From Lachnospiraceae bacterium OF09-6 (GTDB lineage: Bacteria > Bacillota > Clostridia > Lachnospirales > Lachnospiraceae): DNA of 64,000 bases. This document shows positions 1 to 9,588 of this stretch, piece by piece. Position 1 is the first letter of the stretch, and every line of letters starts with the position of its first letter. The notes under the pieces were generated by a model that made no database searches, had not been told where the DNA came from, and saw only the letters and a program-made list of their open reading frames with translations. The DNA is taken from assembly GCA_003435055.1 (NCBI GenBank), contig QUMM01000007.1:72020-136019 (forward strand), in the 5' to 3' direction. The position numbers and the translations under genes are program-made.

Positions 1-824
1 CCGGTATGGCAGCAACAAACAGTGTCAAACAGCGTACCGGTAACGTATCTGCAGGTACTTCTATTTTCCTGATGGCAGTTCTGGAAAAGGATCTGTCTAA
101 GGCCTATCCGGAACTGGATATGGTAACCACACCAGATGGCAGCCTGGTAGCTATGGTTCACTGCAATACTTGTACTTCAGATCTGAATGCATGGGTAGGT
201 CTGTTCCGTGAGTTCATGGAGACCATGGGTATGGAAGTAGATATGAACAATCTGTACGGAACTCTGTACAACAAAGCACTGGAAGGTGACAAGGACTGTG
301 GCGGTCTGGTATCTTACAATTACTTCTCAGGAGAACCAATCTCCGGACTGGAAGAGGGACGTCCATTATTCGTTCGTACTCCGAATGCACACTTTAACCT
401 GGCCAATTTTATGAGATCTCACCTGTATTCTTCCGTAGCTACTCTGAAGATGGGTATGGATATTCTGACACAGCAGGAAAATGTAGAACTGGATCGACTC
501 ATGGGCCACGGCGGACTGTTCAAGACCAAAGGCGTTGGACAGAGCATCATGGCAGCAGCTATGAATACACCGGTTACCGTTATGGAGACAGCCGGAGAAG
601 GCGGCGCATGGGGTATTGCACTTCTGGCTTCTTATATGAAGAATAAGGCAGAAGGTCAGACACTGGATGAATATTTAAGCAAAGAAGTGTTTGCCGGACA
701 GGAAGGATCCACTATGGCTCCGGATGCAGCAGATGTAAAGGGATTTGAAGACTTTATGGCATCCTATGTACCTGTACTGGCGGCAGAAAAAGCAGCCGTA
801 GAGACATTAAAAGTAAACAGCTAA
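1..824 (+). CDS. FGGY-family carbohydrate kinase, C-terminal part (L-ribulokinase-like)
   Basis: The reading frame is open from the window edge, so the N-terminal half lies outside; the first ATG at 6 is internal. The visible 270 or so residues match the C-terminal ATP-binding half of FGGY sugar kinases, with [19 protein letters not shown] followed by the [17 protein letters not shown] segment typical of the nucleotide-binding fold. FGGY kinases phosphorylate pentoses or pentuloses in the cytoplasm. The next gene, 14 bp downstream, is an AraD-type epimerase, so L-ribulose is the most likely substrate (inference). The exact sugar cannot be fixed from this fragment. Confidence 0.85.
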   Translation, partial: GMAATNSVKQRTGNVSAGTSIFLMAVLEKDLSKAYPELDMVTTPDGSLVAMVHCNTCTSDLNAWVGLFREFMETMGMEVDMNNLYGTLYNKALEGDKDCGGLVSYNYFSGEPISGLEEGRPLFVRTPNAHFNLANFMRSHLYSSVATLKMGMDILTQQENVELDRLMGHGGLFKTKGVGQSIMAAAMNTPVTVMETAGEGGAWGIALLASYMKNKAEGQTLDEYLSKEVFAGQEGSTMAPDAADVKGFEDFMASYVPVLAAEKAAVETLKVNS

Positions 825-838
825 GGAGAATACAGACT

Positions 839-1525
839 ATGTTAGAAGAATTAAAAAAACGGGTATATGAAGCAAATATGCTTCTCCCAAAATACGGACT
901 GGTTACATTTACCTGGGGAAATGTAAGTGAAATTGACCGGGAAAGTGGTATTTTCGCTATCAAACCAAGCGGTGTGGATTATGACAGGCTGACACCGGAT
1001 GATATGGTACTGATGGACTTAAATGGCAATAAAGTAGAAGGAAGATATAACCCATCTTCAGATACTGCCACCCATCTGGAATTGTATAAGGCATTCCCAA
1101 AGATTGGCGGTGTGGTACATACTCATTCTCCATGGGCTACCAGCTGGGCGCAGGCAGGAAGATCCATTCCATGCTACGGAACCACCCATGCAGATTATAT
1201 GTACGGTGAGATCCCGTGTGCAAGATGTCTGACCGGACATGAATTTGATGAGTACGAGAAAAATACCGGCCTTCTGATCGTAGATGTATTCAAAGATCGT
1301 GATTACGAAGCTGTTCCGGCAGTCCTGTGCAAGAACCATGGACCATTCACCTGGGGAAAGGACGGACACGAAGCAGTACACAATGCAGTCGTTCTGGAAG
1401 AGGTAGCCAAGATGGCAGCCCGCGCAGAACAGATCAATCCGAGAATTCAGCCGGCACCGCAGGAACTCCAGGATAAGCATTATTATCGCAAGCATGGTGC
1501 CAACGCATATTATGGACAGAGGTAA
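839..1525 (+). CDS. araD: L-ribulose-5-phosphate 4-epimerase
   Basis: This 228-residue class II aldolase/AraD protein has the usual family length. It interconverts L-ribulose 5-phosphate and D-xylulose 5-phosphate, feeding pentoses into the pentose phosphate pathway. The zinc-binding segment VVHTHSPWATSWAQAG (about residues 91-106) and the following YGTTHADYMYG are present, as is the C-terminal HYYRKHGANAYYGQ. The start ATG is preceded by AAGGAG at about 822-827. It sits between the FGGY kinase and the two-component regulator genes and is probably co-transcribed with both, since the gap to the regulator is only 10 bp. Confidence 0.95.
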   Translation: MLEELKKRVYEANMLLPKYGLVTFTWGNVSEIDRESGIFAIKPSGVDYDRLTPDDMVLMDLNGNKVEGRYNPSSDTATHLELYKAFPKIGGVVHTHSPWATSWAQAGRSIPCYGTTHADYMYGEIPCARCLTGHEFDEYEKNTGLLIVDVFKDRDYEAVPAVLCKNHGPFTWGKDGHEAVHNAVVLEEVAKMAARAEQINPRIQPAPQELQDKHYYRKHGANAYYGQR

Positions 1526-1535
1526 GTAACAGTAC

Positions 1536-3151
1536 ATGTTGAAGGTTTTTTTAGTAGAAGATGAAGTAGTAATGCGAAACGGAATCAAGAACAATATTCC
1601 GTGGGAGCAGGAAGGATTTGAATTTGCAGGAGAGGCCAGCGACGGAGAGCTGGCTATCCGCTTATAAAGAAGGAAAAGCCGGATATTCTGATCACAGATA
1701 TCCGTATGCCATTTATGGATGGTCTTGAACTTAGCAGACTGGTAAAAAAAGAACTGCCACAGATCAAGATCATTATTTTAAGTGGATATAATGAATTTGA
1801 CTATGCCAAGACGGCTATCAATATCGGTGTGACCGATTATCTGCTGAAGCCGATCAGTTCAGCAAAGCTTCTGGAAGCAGTAAAAAAAGTGGCAGATATG
1901 ATCGAAAAAGAGCAGGATAATGCCCGTCTGATCAAACGATATGAAAAAGAGATGGAGGAAAATATCCTTCAGGAAAAACACAAATTATGGGGAGCACTGG
2001 CATCCAACCGATTATCCACTATGGAACTACTGGAAAAAGGACAGCGCCTGGGAATCGATTTTACCGCATCAGCCTATCAGGTATTTCTGTTTAAGCTGAT
2101 GCAGGAAGGAGATTCCACAGGATGTTCCGAGAAACTGAACCGTGCTTCGGAGAAGGTCAATGATCTGGCAGGAAGCTGGGAGCGTGTGTTGAGTTTTGAC
2201 AGAAGTCCGGAGGGATGGGCGTTTCTGATCAAGGGAGAATCCGAAGAAGAAGTGCAAAGCACCTATCTGGAGACCAGAAAAGAACTGCTGGAACTGGTAG
2301 AAGGTTATCCGAAGGTTGAGTATTTTGGTGGAATTGGCAATGTGGTACACCGAATTGGTGACATCCAGACTTCTTATAAAGAAGCTGCACGGGCATTTTC
2401 CAGCCGTTTTTTCCTGGATGCCAATCAGATCGCAGACAGTGCAGAGATGGTGAAGGTGCAGACGGAACATGATGGAAAGATTGATGTCAGTAAAATGTTG
2501 TCGAAAAAGCGGGAACATGAGCTGGTAGAGAGATTCTTAAAAAACGGAACCACAGAAGAAGTAGACAGTTTTCTGGATGAGCTGTTTCAGAATATCGGGG
2601 AACAGAACTGCAAATCTCTGTTGTACCGTCAGTATGTGGTGATGGATTTGTTTTTCTGCGCATCAGATTTTCTTGGAAATCTGGAGATGGATATTGAAAA
2701 TCTTCCAGAGGAATGCAGGGATATTAATCAGATTGTGGAAATGGCGGAGGATGCAGAGAATTTGCGTTACCAGATCGGAAATCTGTTCACTGAGACCATG
2801 CAGCTTCGAGACAGTCATTCCAAGAAGAAATACAGTAAGCTGTTGGAGGATGCCAAAGCCTTTATCGATGAAAACTATAAGCATGATGAGATGTCACTGA
2901 ATACGGTAGCGGCACAGGTGAATATCAGTCCCAGCTATTTCAGTACGATTTTCAGCAGTGAAATGGGGCAGACGTTTGTGGAGTATCTGACCCATGTACG
3001 TCTGGAAAAGGCAAAAGAACTACTGATGTGTTCTAACATGCGGACAGCAGAGATCGGATATGAAGTTGGCTATAAAGACTCCCACTATTTTAGCTATATT
3101 TTTAAGAAGGTGGTGGGCTGCAGCCCAAAAGAGTACCGTAACCGAAAGTAG
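1536..3151 (+). CDS. YesN-type response regulator with AraC-family DNA-binding domain (frameshifted)
   Basis: The protein starts MLKVFLVEDE at 1536, an intact receiver-domain start, then hits a stop near 1662. The receiver resumes in another frame with DILITDIRMPFMDGLELSRL, which carries the phospho-acceptor Asp, and runs to 3151. One missing base near 1653 explains the break. The C-terminal 100 residues form two helix-turn-helix motifs of the AraC type (SLNTVAAQVNISPSYFSTIF and the later MRTAEIGYEVGYKDSHYFSYIF). With the kinase that follows 18 bp downstream it should control the sugar ABC genes after 4.7 kb (inference from order). Confidence 0.9.
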
Positions 3152-3169
3152 CAGGAGTATGGAAACAAT

Positions 3170-4624
3170 ATGAAAAAGAGAAAAACATCACTGAACAGTC
3201 GCCTGAACGTACTGGTAGCAGTTTGTTTTATCCCTCTTCTGGTCATTGCCATGTATCTGGTTATTATGTTGTATCGTTTTTCAGAGCGATATGATGAGAC
3301 GGTTCAGAATATCACGACAGCCAATGCATACAATCTGGATTTGAAAGAACAGGTAGATTACACTATGTATATCATTGTGGTCAATTCAGAACGGGCAGAG
3401 GAGCTGGTTGATATCGATGCACCTCAACAGCTGATCGGACAGGCCAGAGAAGATTTTAAAGAACTGTACGATTCGGCTGGTGCGTCTTATGCCAGGAACA
3501 ATCTCCAGCGTATTCTCAAATCACTGCAGTCGCTGGAGACAAGTGTAGATGAGATCCGCCAGGATGCTACCGTTACCGGCAATTATGACCGCAATCTGGA
3601 ACGTCTGGATCTGGATATCCGGGTGCAGACAGAACTGATTCAGGAACAGATTCAGGAGTATATCTATCATGAAGCCAGTGATCTGGAATCTCTGAGAGAG
3701 GGCATTCGCAAAGATGTAACGACTGCGATCGTCATAACGATCATGATAATTTGCATTATTCTGATCGCGACACTGTTATTGAGCCGGAAAATCAGTCACA
3801 ATCTGACCAGTGGAATTGATCAGCTGCGCATGGTGACACGAAAAGCAGGACATGGAGATTTCTCTGTCCGGGCTGATATGCAGGACGGGGATGAGGAACT
3901 GGAGGAACTGGCAGAAGGCTTCAACCAGATGGTGGAACGAATCGGCAATCTGGTGGAAGATATTCAGATTGAACAGCTCAATCTGCGGACAACAGAGCAA
4001 AAGCTCCTCCAGGCACAGATCAATCCACATTTTCTTTATAATACACTGGATGCCATTATCTGGCTGGCTGAGGCGGGGGAAAAAGAACAGGTGATCATGA
4101 TGGTGACGGCTTTGTCGGATTTCTTTCGCACAACGTTAAGCAAAGGGCGGGATTATATTACCGTAGAAGAAGAAGAATCCCATATCCGCAGTTATCTGAA
4201 GATTCAGCAGTTTCGTTATCAGGATATCCTGGAATATGAGATTGATATTCCAAAAGAGATGCATGAATATCAGATCCTGAAGCTGACCTTACAGCCTTTG
4301 GTGGAAAATGCCCTGTACCATGGAATTAAGAATAAACGTGGCATGGGAAGGATCCGGGTGTCCGGTCATATCGATTCCGGTTATCTGGTATTTCTGGTAA
4401 CAGACAATGGTATGGGAATGATACCGGAGAGACTGGCAGAAGTTCAGCGTGAAATGAACAGTGAACATCTGGATGAACACAATGCTGATCCGTCAGGATT
4501 TGGACTATATAATGTAGTACAGAGAATCAGGCTGAACTATGGCCCGCAGTATGGAATCTGGCTGTCCAGTACCTATGGAGAGGGGACGGAAGCCAGAGTA
4601 GAGATACCGGCAATAAAAAAATAA
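3170..4624 (+). CDS. YesM-type sensor histidine kinase
   Basis: This 484-residue membrane kinase has a first transmembrane helix at about residues 16-36, an extracytoplasmic region of about 150 residues rich in predicted helix, a second transmembrane helix at about 183-206, a HAMP segment and a His_kinase domain. The phospho-acceptor motif is QAQINPHFLYNTLDAI. The ATP-binding domain shows LQPLVENALYHGIKNK and DNGMGM. Such kinases pair with YesN/AraC-type regulators; the partner lies directly upstream. The extracellular part has no sugar-binding fold I can recognise, so it may sense ligand through the solute-binding proteins encoded nearby (inference). Confidence 0.93.
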   Translation: MKKRKTSLNSRLNVLVAVCFIPLLVIAMYLVIMLYRFSERYDETVQNITTANAYNLDLKEQVDYTMYIIVVNSERAEELVDIDAPQQLIGQAREDFKELYDSAGASYARNNLQRILKSLQSLETSVDEIRQDATVTGNYDRNLERLDLDIRVQTELIQEQIQEYIYHEASDLESLREGIRKDVTTAIVITIMIICIILIATLLLSRKISHNLTSGIDQLRMVTRKAGHGDFSVRADMQDGDEELEELAEGFNQMVERIGNLVEDIQIEQLNLRTTEQKLLQAQINPHFLYNTLDAIIWLAEAGEKEQVIMMVTALSDFFRTTLSKGRDYITVEEEESHIRSYLKIQQFRYQDILEYEIDIPKEMHEYQILKLTLQPLVENALYHGIKNKRGMGRIRVSGHIDSGYLVFLVTDNGMGMIPERLAEVQREMNSEHLDEHNADPSGFGLYNVVQRIRLNYGPQYGIWLSSTYGEGTEARVEIPAIKK

Positions 4625-4697
4625 CCATTTTCCAAAAAAAATATACTTTTTTATGCTTGACTGAAAAATGTAGCAAAAAAAACGAACTGTTTTCAAA

Positions 4698-4740
4698 ATT
4701 CTATCTGTATTCAACAAAAGAAAAAAGCGATAGAATACAG
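4698..4740. promoter_or_regulatory. Nested inverted repeats upstream of the sugar-binding protein gene
   Basis: ATTCTATC at 4698-4705 pairs with GATAGAAT at 4729-4736, and the overlapping CTGTATTC at 4705-4712 pairs with GAATACAG at 4733-4740. The repeats lie 53-95 bp before the substrate-binding protein start, a plausible place for regulator binding. Assignment to the adjacent AraC-type response regulator is inference. Confidence 0.45.
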
Positions 4741-4792
4741 ACATAGTCAATAAGGACTAAATAGTTCGTGAAAAATCAGGAGGATGGTAAAA

Positions 4793-5778
4793 ATGAACAA
4801 AAAAATTATCGGTGTGGTAGCTTGTAGTGCAGTTGCAGCTTCTATGGCAATCGGAGCATCTGCTTCAGACGAACTGATCAAAGTTGGATATGCTCAGGTT
4901 GGTCATGAATCTGACTGGCGTACCGCTAACACACAGAACTATCAGGATGTATTCTCAGAAGAAAACGGATATGAACTTTCTTTCGTAGACTGTGACAACG
5001 ATAACGCAGCTCAGATCGAAGCAGTTCGTAACTTCATCAACCAGGAACTGGATTACATCGTAATCGCTCCAATCCAGTCTGCAGGATGGGATACCGTACT
5101 TCAGGAAGCACAGGATGCAGGAATCCCTGTTATCATCGCTGACCGTGAAATCGAAGCATCTGAAGATCTGTATGATGCATGGGTAGGAACAAACACCACA
5201 AATGAAGGTATCACAGCAGGTAACTGGCTGGCTGAATACATGGATGGCAAAGAAGCAAACATCCTTGTAATCGAAGGTTCTGTTGGAGCTTCTGCAGCAC
5301 TTGGACGTACAGATGGATTCAATCAGGTGGCAGCAGATCATGATGAATGGACAATTCTTGATTCTCAGTCTGGTGACTTTACACAGATGGTGGACAGGAA
5401 GTTATGGAATCCTTCATCAAATCTTATGAAGGAAAGTTCAACGTAGTTGTTTGCCAGAACGATAACGAAGCATACGGTGCAATGGATGCAATGGATGCAG
5501 CAGGTATTACATATGGTGTTGACGGAGATGTTACTCTGATTTCTTTCGATGCTACACATGATGGACTTCAGTACACACTGGATGGCAAGATCAACTGTGA
5601 TGTTGAATGTAACCCAATTCAGGCAGAAGTTGTTGCTGGTGTAATCCAGAAGATGGAAGCTGGAGAAGACTATGACAAGACTACTCTGGTAGAAGACTCT
5701 GCATTCGTAGCTCCTGGTATCGAAAGCGAATATGCAACAACAATGACAGAAGATATCCTGGCAGGTCGTGCATACTAA
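4793..5778 (+). CDS. Sugar ABC transporter substrate-binding protein, YtfQ-like (frameshifted)
   Basis: This is a periplasmic-binding-protein type 1 protein. It begins with a Sec signal peptide (MNKKIIGVVACSAVAASMAI, likely cleaved after ASA), followed by KVGYAQVGHESDWRTANTQ, a segment typical of YtfQ-like galactofuranose/pentose binders. The frame breaks at about 5390 within GGTGG; one missing G restores TQMGGQEVMESF, which aligns with the second binding protein at 9589-10626. I chose ATG 4793 because AGGAGG at 4778-4783 sits 9 bp upstream, whereas ATG 4784 touches it. A hairpin terminator follows, so this gene is probably transcribed in excess over the transporter genes. Confidence 0.9.
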
Positions 5779-5837
5779 TCCACTTGTTTATCAGGTAAAT
5801 TAGCGTTACTTTCGCAATCAATTAGCCAAATAAGCAG

Positions 5838-5880
5838 GAGGGAGAAATTCCCGAAAGGGTGTTTCTCCCTCTTATTGTTT
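5838..5880 (+). terminator. Hairpin terminator or attenuator between binding protein and ABC ATPase
   Basis: GAGGGAGAAA (5838-5847) pairs perfectly with TTTCTCCCTC (5862-5871), followed by TTATTGTTT. Its position inside the operon suggests partial termination, giving more binding protein than transporter mRNA. Confidence 0.75.
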
Positions 5881-5949
5881 GATGATGAATAAAATATAAC
5901 CCGGCAAAACTGTGTGCCATGTACACAGACAGCGAAGGGAGGAGAAACT

Positions 5950-7467
5950 TTGGAAGCAGGCGTAGTATTAAAAATGAAAGGAATCTGCATGGAGTTCCCT
6001 GGAGTCAAAGCTCTGGAAGATGTAGGTTTCACGCTGAAAAAAGGAGAAATCCGGGCACTGATGGGTGAAAATGGTGCCGGTAAATCAACACTGATCAAAT
6101 GTCTGACCGGTGTCAATAAGTTCCAGAAAGGTGAAATCTTCCTCGATGGACAGCAGATTGTAAATAAAGACACGATGGATGCCCAGAACAAGGGTATTTC
6201 CACTGTATATCAGGAGGTCAACCTTTGTCCGAACCTTTCCGTAGCGGAAAATCTTTACATTGGACGTGAACCTCTGACCAAAATCGGAACGGTAAACCGA
6301 AAAGAAATGAACAAACGTGCAGCGACTTTGATGAAAGAACTGGATCTGGACGTAGATGTAACAAGGAATCTTGAAGAATATTCACTGGCATTGCAGCAGA
6401 TGATTGCGATTGCCCGTGCTGTAGATATGGATAGTAAAGTACTGATTCTGGATGAACCGACATCTTCACTGGATGACAATGAGGTAGAAAAGCTGTTCAC
6501 CATGATGCGGAACCTGAAGGCAAAAGGAGTAGCGATTATCTTCGTAACCCATTTCCTGGAGCAGGTATATGCAGTCTGTGACGGTATCACCGTATTGCGA
6601 AACGGTACTCTGGTTGGAGAATATGAGATTGCAGATTTACCTAGAGTAAAGCTGGTAGCAGCAATGATGGGTAAAGACTTTGATGATCTGGCAGCTATTA
6701 AGCCGGAAAATACAGGAGATAAGAGAAAAGAGCCGATGGTCATTGAAGCGAAAGGTATCAGCCATGCAGGAACCATCAAGCCATTCGATCTGGAGATCCA
6801 CAAAGGTGAGGTAATCGGTCTGACAGGTCTTCTGGGATCTGGACGAAGCGAGCTGGCCCGTGCTATCTACGGAGCTGACAGAGCACAGACCGGTACTCTG
6901 AAAGTAAAAGGAAAAGAAGTAAAGATCAAACAGCCAATTGATGCCATGAAGCTTGGTATGGGACTTCTCCCGGATGACCGTAAAGCAGAAGGTATTATCG
7001 GAGATCTTTCTATTAGAGAGAATATTATTCTTGCCATTCAGGCTAAGGCAGGAATCATGAAACGTATTCCGATGGCAAAACAGATTGAGATTACTGATAA
7101 ATACATAGATCTTCTTCAGATCAAGTGTGCAAGCCGCGAGACTCTGATCAAACAGCTCTCCGGTGGTAATCAGCAGAAGGTTATTCTGGCTCGCTGGCTG
7201 GCTACCAATCCGGATTTCCTGATTCTGGATGAGCCGACCCGTGGTATTGATATTGGAACGAAGACTGAGATTCAGAAGCTGGTTCGCCAGCTGGCAGATG
7301 AAGGTAAGAGTCTGATCTTCATTTCTTCCGAGATCGAAGAGATGCTTCGTACCTGCAACCGTATGGCGGTTCTTCGTGACGGTGCCAAGGTTGGAGAAAT
7401 TGATGAATGTGACATGAACCAGATGAATGTCATGAAAGCAATTGCAGGAGGTGATAAGAATGAGTAG
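5950..7467 (+). CDS. Sugar ABC transporter ATP-binding protein, YtfR/MglA-like
   Basis: This 505-residue protein has two fused ABC domains and energises sugar import at the inner face of the membrane. Domain 1 shows Walker A GENGAGKST and Walker B LILDEPTSSLDD. Domain 2 has the degenerate Walker A GLLGSGRSE usual in this family, plus signature LSGGNQQK and LILDEPTRGIDIG. I prefer the TTG start at 5950 because GGGAGGAG (5938-5944) lies just upstream; the ATG at 5914 would lack a ribosome-binding site. Its end overlaps the next permease by 8 bp, which indicates coupling. Confidence 0.93.
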   Translation: MEAGVVLKMKGICMEFPGVKALEDVGFTLKKGEIRALMGENGAGKSTLIKCLTGVNKFQKGEIFLDGQQIVNKDTMDAQNKGISTVYQEVNLCPNLSVAENLYIGREPLTKIGTVNRKEMNKRAATLMKELDLDVDVTRNLEEYSLALQQMIAIARAVDMDSKVLILDEPTSSLDDNEVEKLFTMMRNLKAKGVAIIFVTHFLEQVYAVCDGITVLRNGTLVGEYEIADLPRVKLVAAMMGKDFDDLAAIKPENTGDKRKEPMVIEAKGISHAGTIKPFDLEIHKGEVIGLTGLLGSGRSELARAIYGADRAQTGTLKVKGKEVKIKQPIDAMKLGMGLLPDDRKAEGIIGDLSIRENIILAIQAKAGIMKRIPMAKQIEITDKYIDLLQIKCASRETLIKQLSGGNQQKVILARWLATNPDFLILDEPTRGIDIGTKTEIQKLVRQLADEGKSLIFISSEIEEMLRTCNRMAVLRDGAKVGEIDECDMNQMNVMKAIAGGDKNE

Positions 7468-8521
7468 TCTGAAAAAACTGACACAGAAGCGCTTGTTCCT
7501 GCCGATCTTCAGTATGATTTTAGTCATGCTCATCAACGTGATTTACGATATCGCATGTGGCAATATGCCATTACAGTTCTTCGTAATTACCATTAAGAAT
7601 GGCGTTTTATACGGACGTCTGATCGATGTACTGAACCGAGGCAGTGAGATTGCCATTCTGGCAATCGGTATGACACTGGTTGTATCTTCTTCCGCAGGAA
7701 CGGATATTTCCGTTGGATCTGTCATGAGTCTGTATGCAGGGGTCTGCTGTATGATCCTGGCTGGCTACGGTAATGTCAATGTTTCCAATTATGCACATCC
7801 GCTTCTGGTTGGTATCCTTGGCGGTCTGGCAGTCACTACCATCTGTGGTCTGTTCAATGGTCTGCTGGTAGCGTATCTGAATATTCAGCCGATGGTTGCC
7901 ACGTTGATCCTATGGTCGGCGGGACGTGCAATAGGACTTCTGCTTTGCAACAGCCAGATCGTATACGTACGTGTACCTTCTTTCCAGAAACTTGGTGCAT
8001 ACACAGGAATTATCCCGACACCAATCATTGTTGCAGCAATCTGCATTGCCATTGCAGCATGTGTACTGAAGTTTACTGCTCTGGGAACTTATATCCAGAG
8101 TGTTGGTATCAATAAAAAAGCATCCAGAATTGCCGGATTTAACTCTTCCAAGATTATTCTGCTGACCTACATCATCTGTGGTCTGTGTGCAGGTCTTGCA
8201 GGTATGGTGGCAACATCACGTATCTATTCCGCAGATACCAATAACATTGGTCTGAACATGGAAATGGATGCCATCCTTTCCGTAGCTCTTGGCGGTAACA
8301 GCCTTGGCGGTGGTAAATTCAACCTGGCAGGTTCTATTATCGGAGCTTACACCATTCAGGCAATTACCACAACTCTGTATGCACTGGGTGTGTCCTCTGC
8401 ACAGGCACCGGTATTTAAAGCTATCGTAGTTATCCTGATCGTAGTTATTCAGGCTGAGCCATTTAAGGCTTATATGAAGAAACTGACAGCAAAAAGAACA
8501 CAGGCAAAGGAGGCAGCATAA
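7460..8521 (+). CDS. Sugar ABC transporter permease, YtfT-like
   Basis: This is a polytopic membrane protein of the BPD_transp_2 family (353 residues from this start) with about 8-10 hydrophobic segments. The conserved GMTLVVSSSAGTDISVGS segment lies near residue 70. ATG 7460 is preferred over 7442 because GGAGGTGATAAG directly precedes it. It forms the channel with the second permease. The last residues overlap the ribosome-binding site of the next gene. Confidence 0.92.
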   Translation: MSSLKKLTQKRLFLPIFSMILVMLINVIYDIACGNMPLQFFVITIKNGVLYGRLIDVLNRGSEIAILAIGMTLVVSSSAGTDISVGSVMSLYAGVCCMILAGYGNVNVSNYAHPLLVGILGGLAVTTICGLFNGLLVAYLNIQPMVATLILWSAGRAIGLLLCNSQIVYVRVPSFQKLGAYTGIIPTPIIVAAICIAIAACVLKFTALGTYIQSVGINKKASRIAGFNSSKIILLTYIICGLCAGLAGMVATSRIYSADTNNIGLNMEMDAILSVALGGNSLGGGKFNLAGSIIGAYTIQAITTTLYALGVSSAQAPVFKAIVVILIVVIQAEPFKAYMKKLTAKRTQAKEAA

Positions 8522-8522
8522 G

Positions 8523-9539
8523 ATGAAGAAATCAAAAATCAGCAGTAACAATTTGCTGCTCCTGATTACAATCGTACTGTTTTTCGTAATGTACCTGGCT
8601 GGATGCGGAGTCTATGCAGGCAAAGGTTTTACAAAAGTACAGAACTTTATGAACATTCTGATTAACAATGCCGGTCTGATCTGTGTGACTGCCGGTATGA
8701 CCTGTGTAATGCTGACCGGTGGTATTGATATTTCGGTTGGTTCCCTGATTGCCATGGACTGTATGATCCTGGCAGTTGGTATTGAACGCTGGCACTGGAG
8801 CAGCCCGGTACTGATGCTGTTCATTCTGGCCATCGGTATCGTGTTTGGATTCGTACAGGGCTTCTGTATCGCTTATCTGGACATTCAGCCATTCATCGTT
8901 ACCATGGCGGGATTGTTCTTTGCCCGTGGTATGACAGCAGTGATCTGTAAGGAACAGGTAAGTATTGTATCTGACAAGATCTTTACGGCACTGTCCAACT
9001 TCAAGATTCAGTTTCCATTTGGTGGAGCTGTAAATAAAAAGGGTGTACTGGTGCTTCCTTATATCCGTATCACGGTAATTGTGGCATTGATTGTAGTAGT
9101 TGCAATTTATCTGATGCTGAAGTATACTAAATTCGGCCGCAGCATTTATGCAATTGGCGGAAATCAGCAGTCTGCAACCCTGATGGGACTTGATGTAAAG
9201 AAGACAAAACTGAAGACCTATATGTTATCCAGTTTCCTGACATCTATCGGTGGAATCTGCTTCTGCCTGAATACTATGGCAGGAACCACTACACAGGCAA
9301 CCGGACTGGAAATGGATGCCATTTCCTCAGCTGTCATCGGTGGAACACTTCTGACAGGCGGTGTGGGAAATATCATCGGATCACTCTTTGGAGTGTTGAT
9401 CAACGGTACCATTTCCGCACTGGTAAAGGCGAACGGTAAACTGATCAGTTCCTGGGCGAATATCGTAACAGCGATATTGCTTTGTTTCTTCATTATTCTG
9501 CAGAGTATTTTCGCTAAGATCAAAGAAAGTAAAAAATAA
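8523..9539 (+). CDS. Sugar ABC transporter permease, YjfF-like
   Basis: This 338-residue BPD_transp_2 permease carries the family segment GMTCVMLTGGIDISVGSLIA near residue 60 and multiple transmembrane helices. In E. coli the ytfQRT-yjfF system imports galactofuranose, and the gene order here (binding protein, ATPase, two different permeases) is the same. The AraD and kinase context suggests a pentose, perhaps L-arabinose in furanose form (inference). It starts 1 bp after the previous stop, with GGAGG inside that gene's 3' end. Confidence 0.92.
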   Translation: MKKSKISSNNLLLLITIVLFFVMYLAGCGVYAGKGFTKVQNFMNILINNAGLICVTAGMTCVMLTGGIDISVGSLIAMDCMILAVGIERWHWSSPVLMLFILAIGIVFGFVQGFCIAYLDIQPFIVTMAGLFFARGMTAVICKEQVSIVSDKIFTALSNFKIQFPFGGAVNKKGVLVLPYIRITVIVALIVVVAIYLMLKYTKFGRSIYAIGGNQQSATLMGLDVKKTKLKTYMLSSFLTSIGGICFCLNTMAGTTTQATGLEMDAISSAVIGGTLLTGGVGNIIGSLFGVLINGTISALVKANGKLISSWANIVTAILLCFFIILQSIFAKIKESKK

Positions 9540-9551
9540 GACATATCAAAA

Positions 9552-9578
9552 GGGGCCTGACAACAGGTCCCTTTTTTT
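9552..9578 (+). terminator. Rho-independent terminator
   Basis: GGGGCCTG (9552-9559) pairs with CAGGTCCC (9564-9571) and is followed by seven Ts. It separates the permease from the second binding protein, whose GGAGG starts immediately after the T-run. Confidence 0.88.
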
Positions 9579-9588
9579 CGGAGGATTC

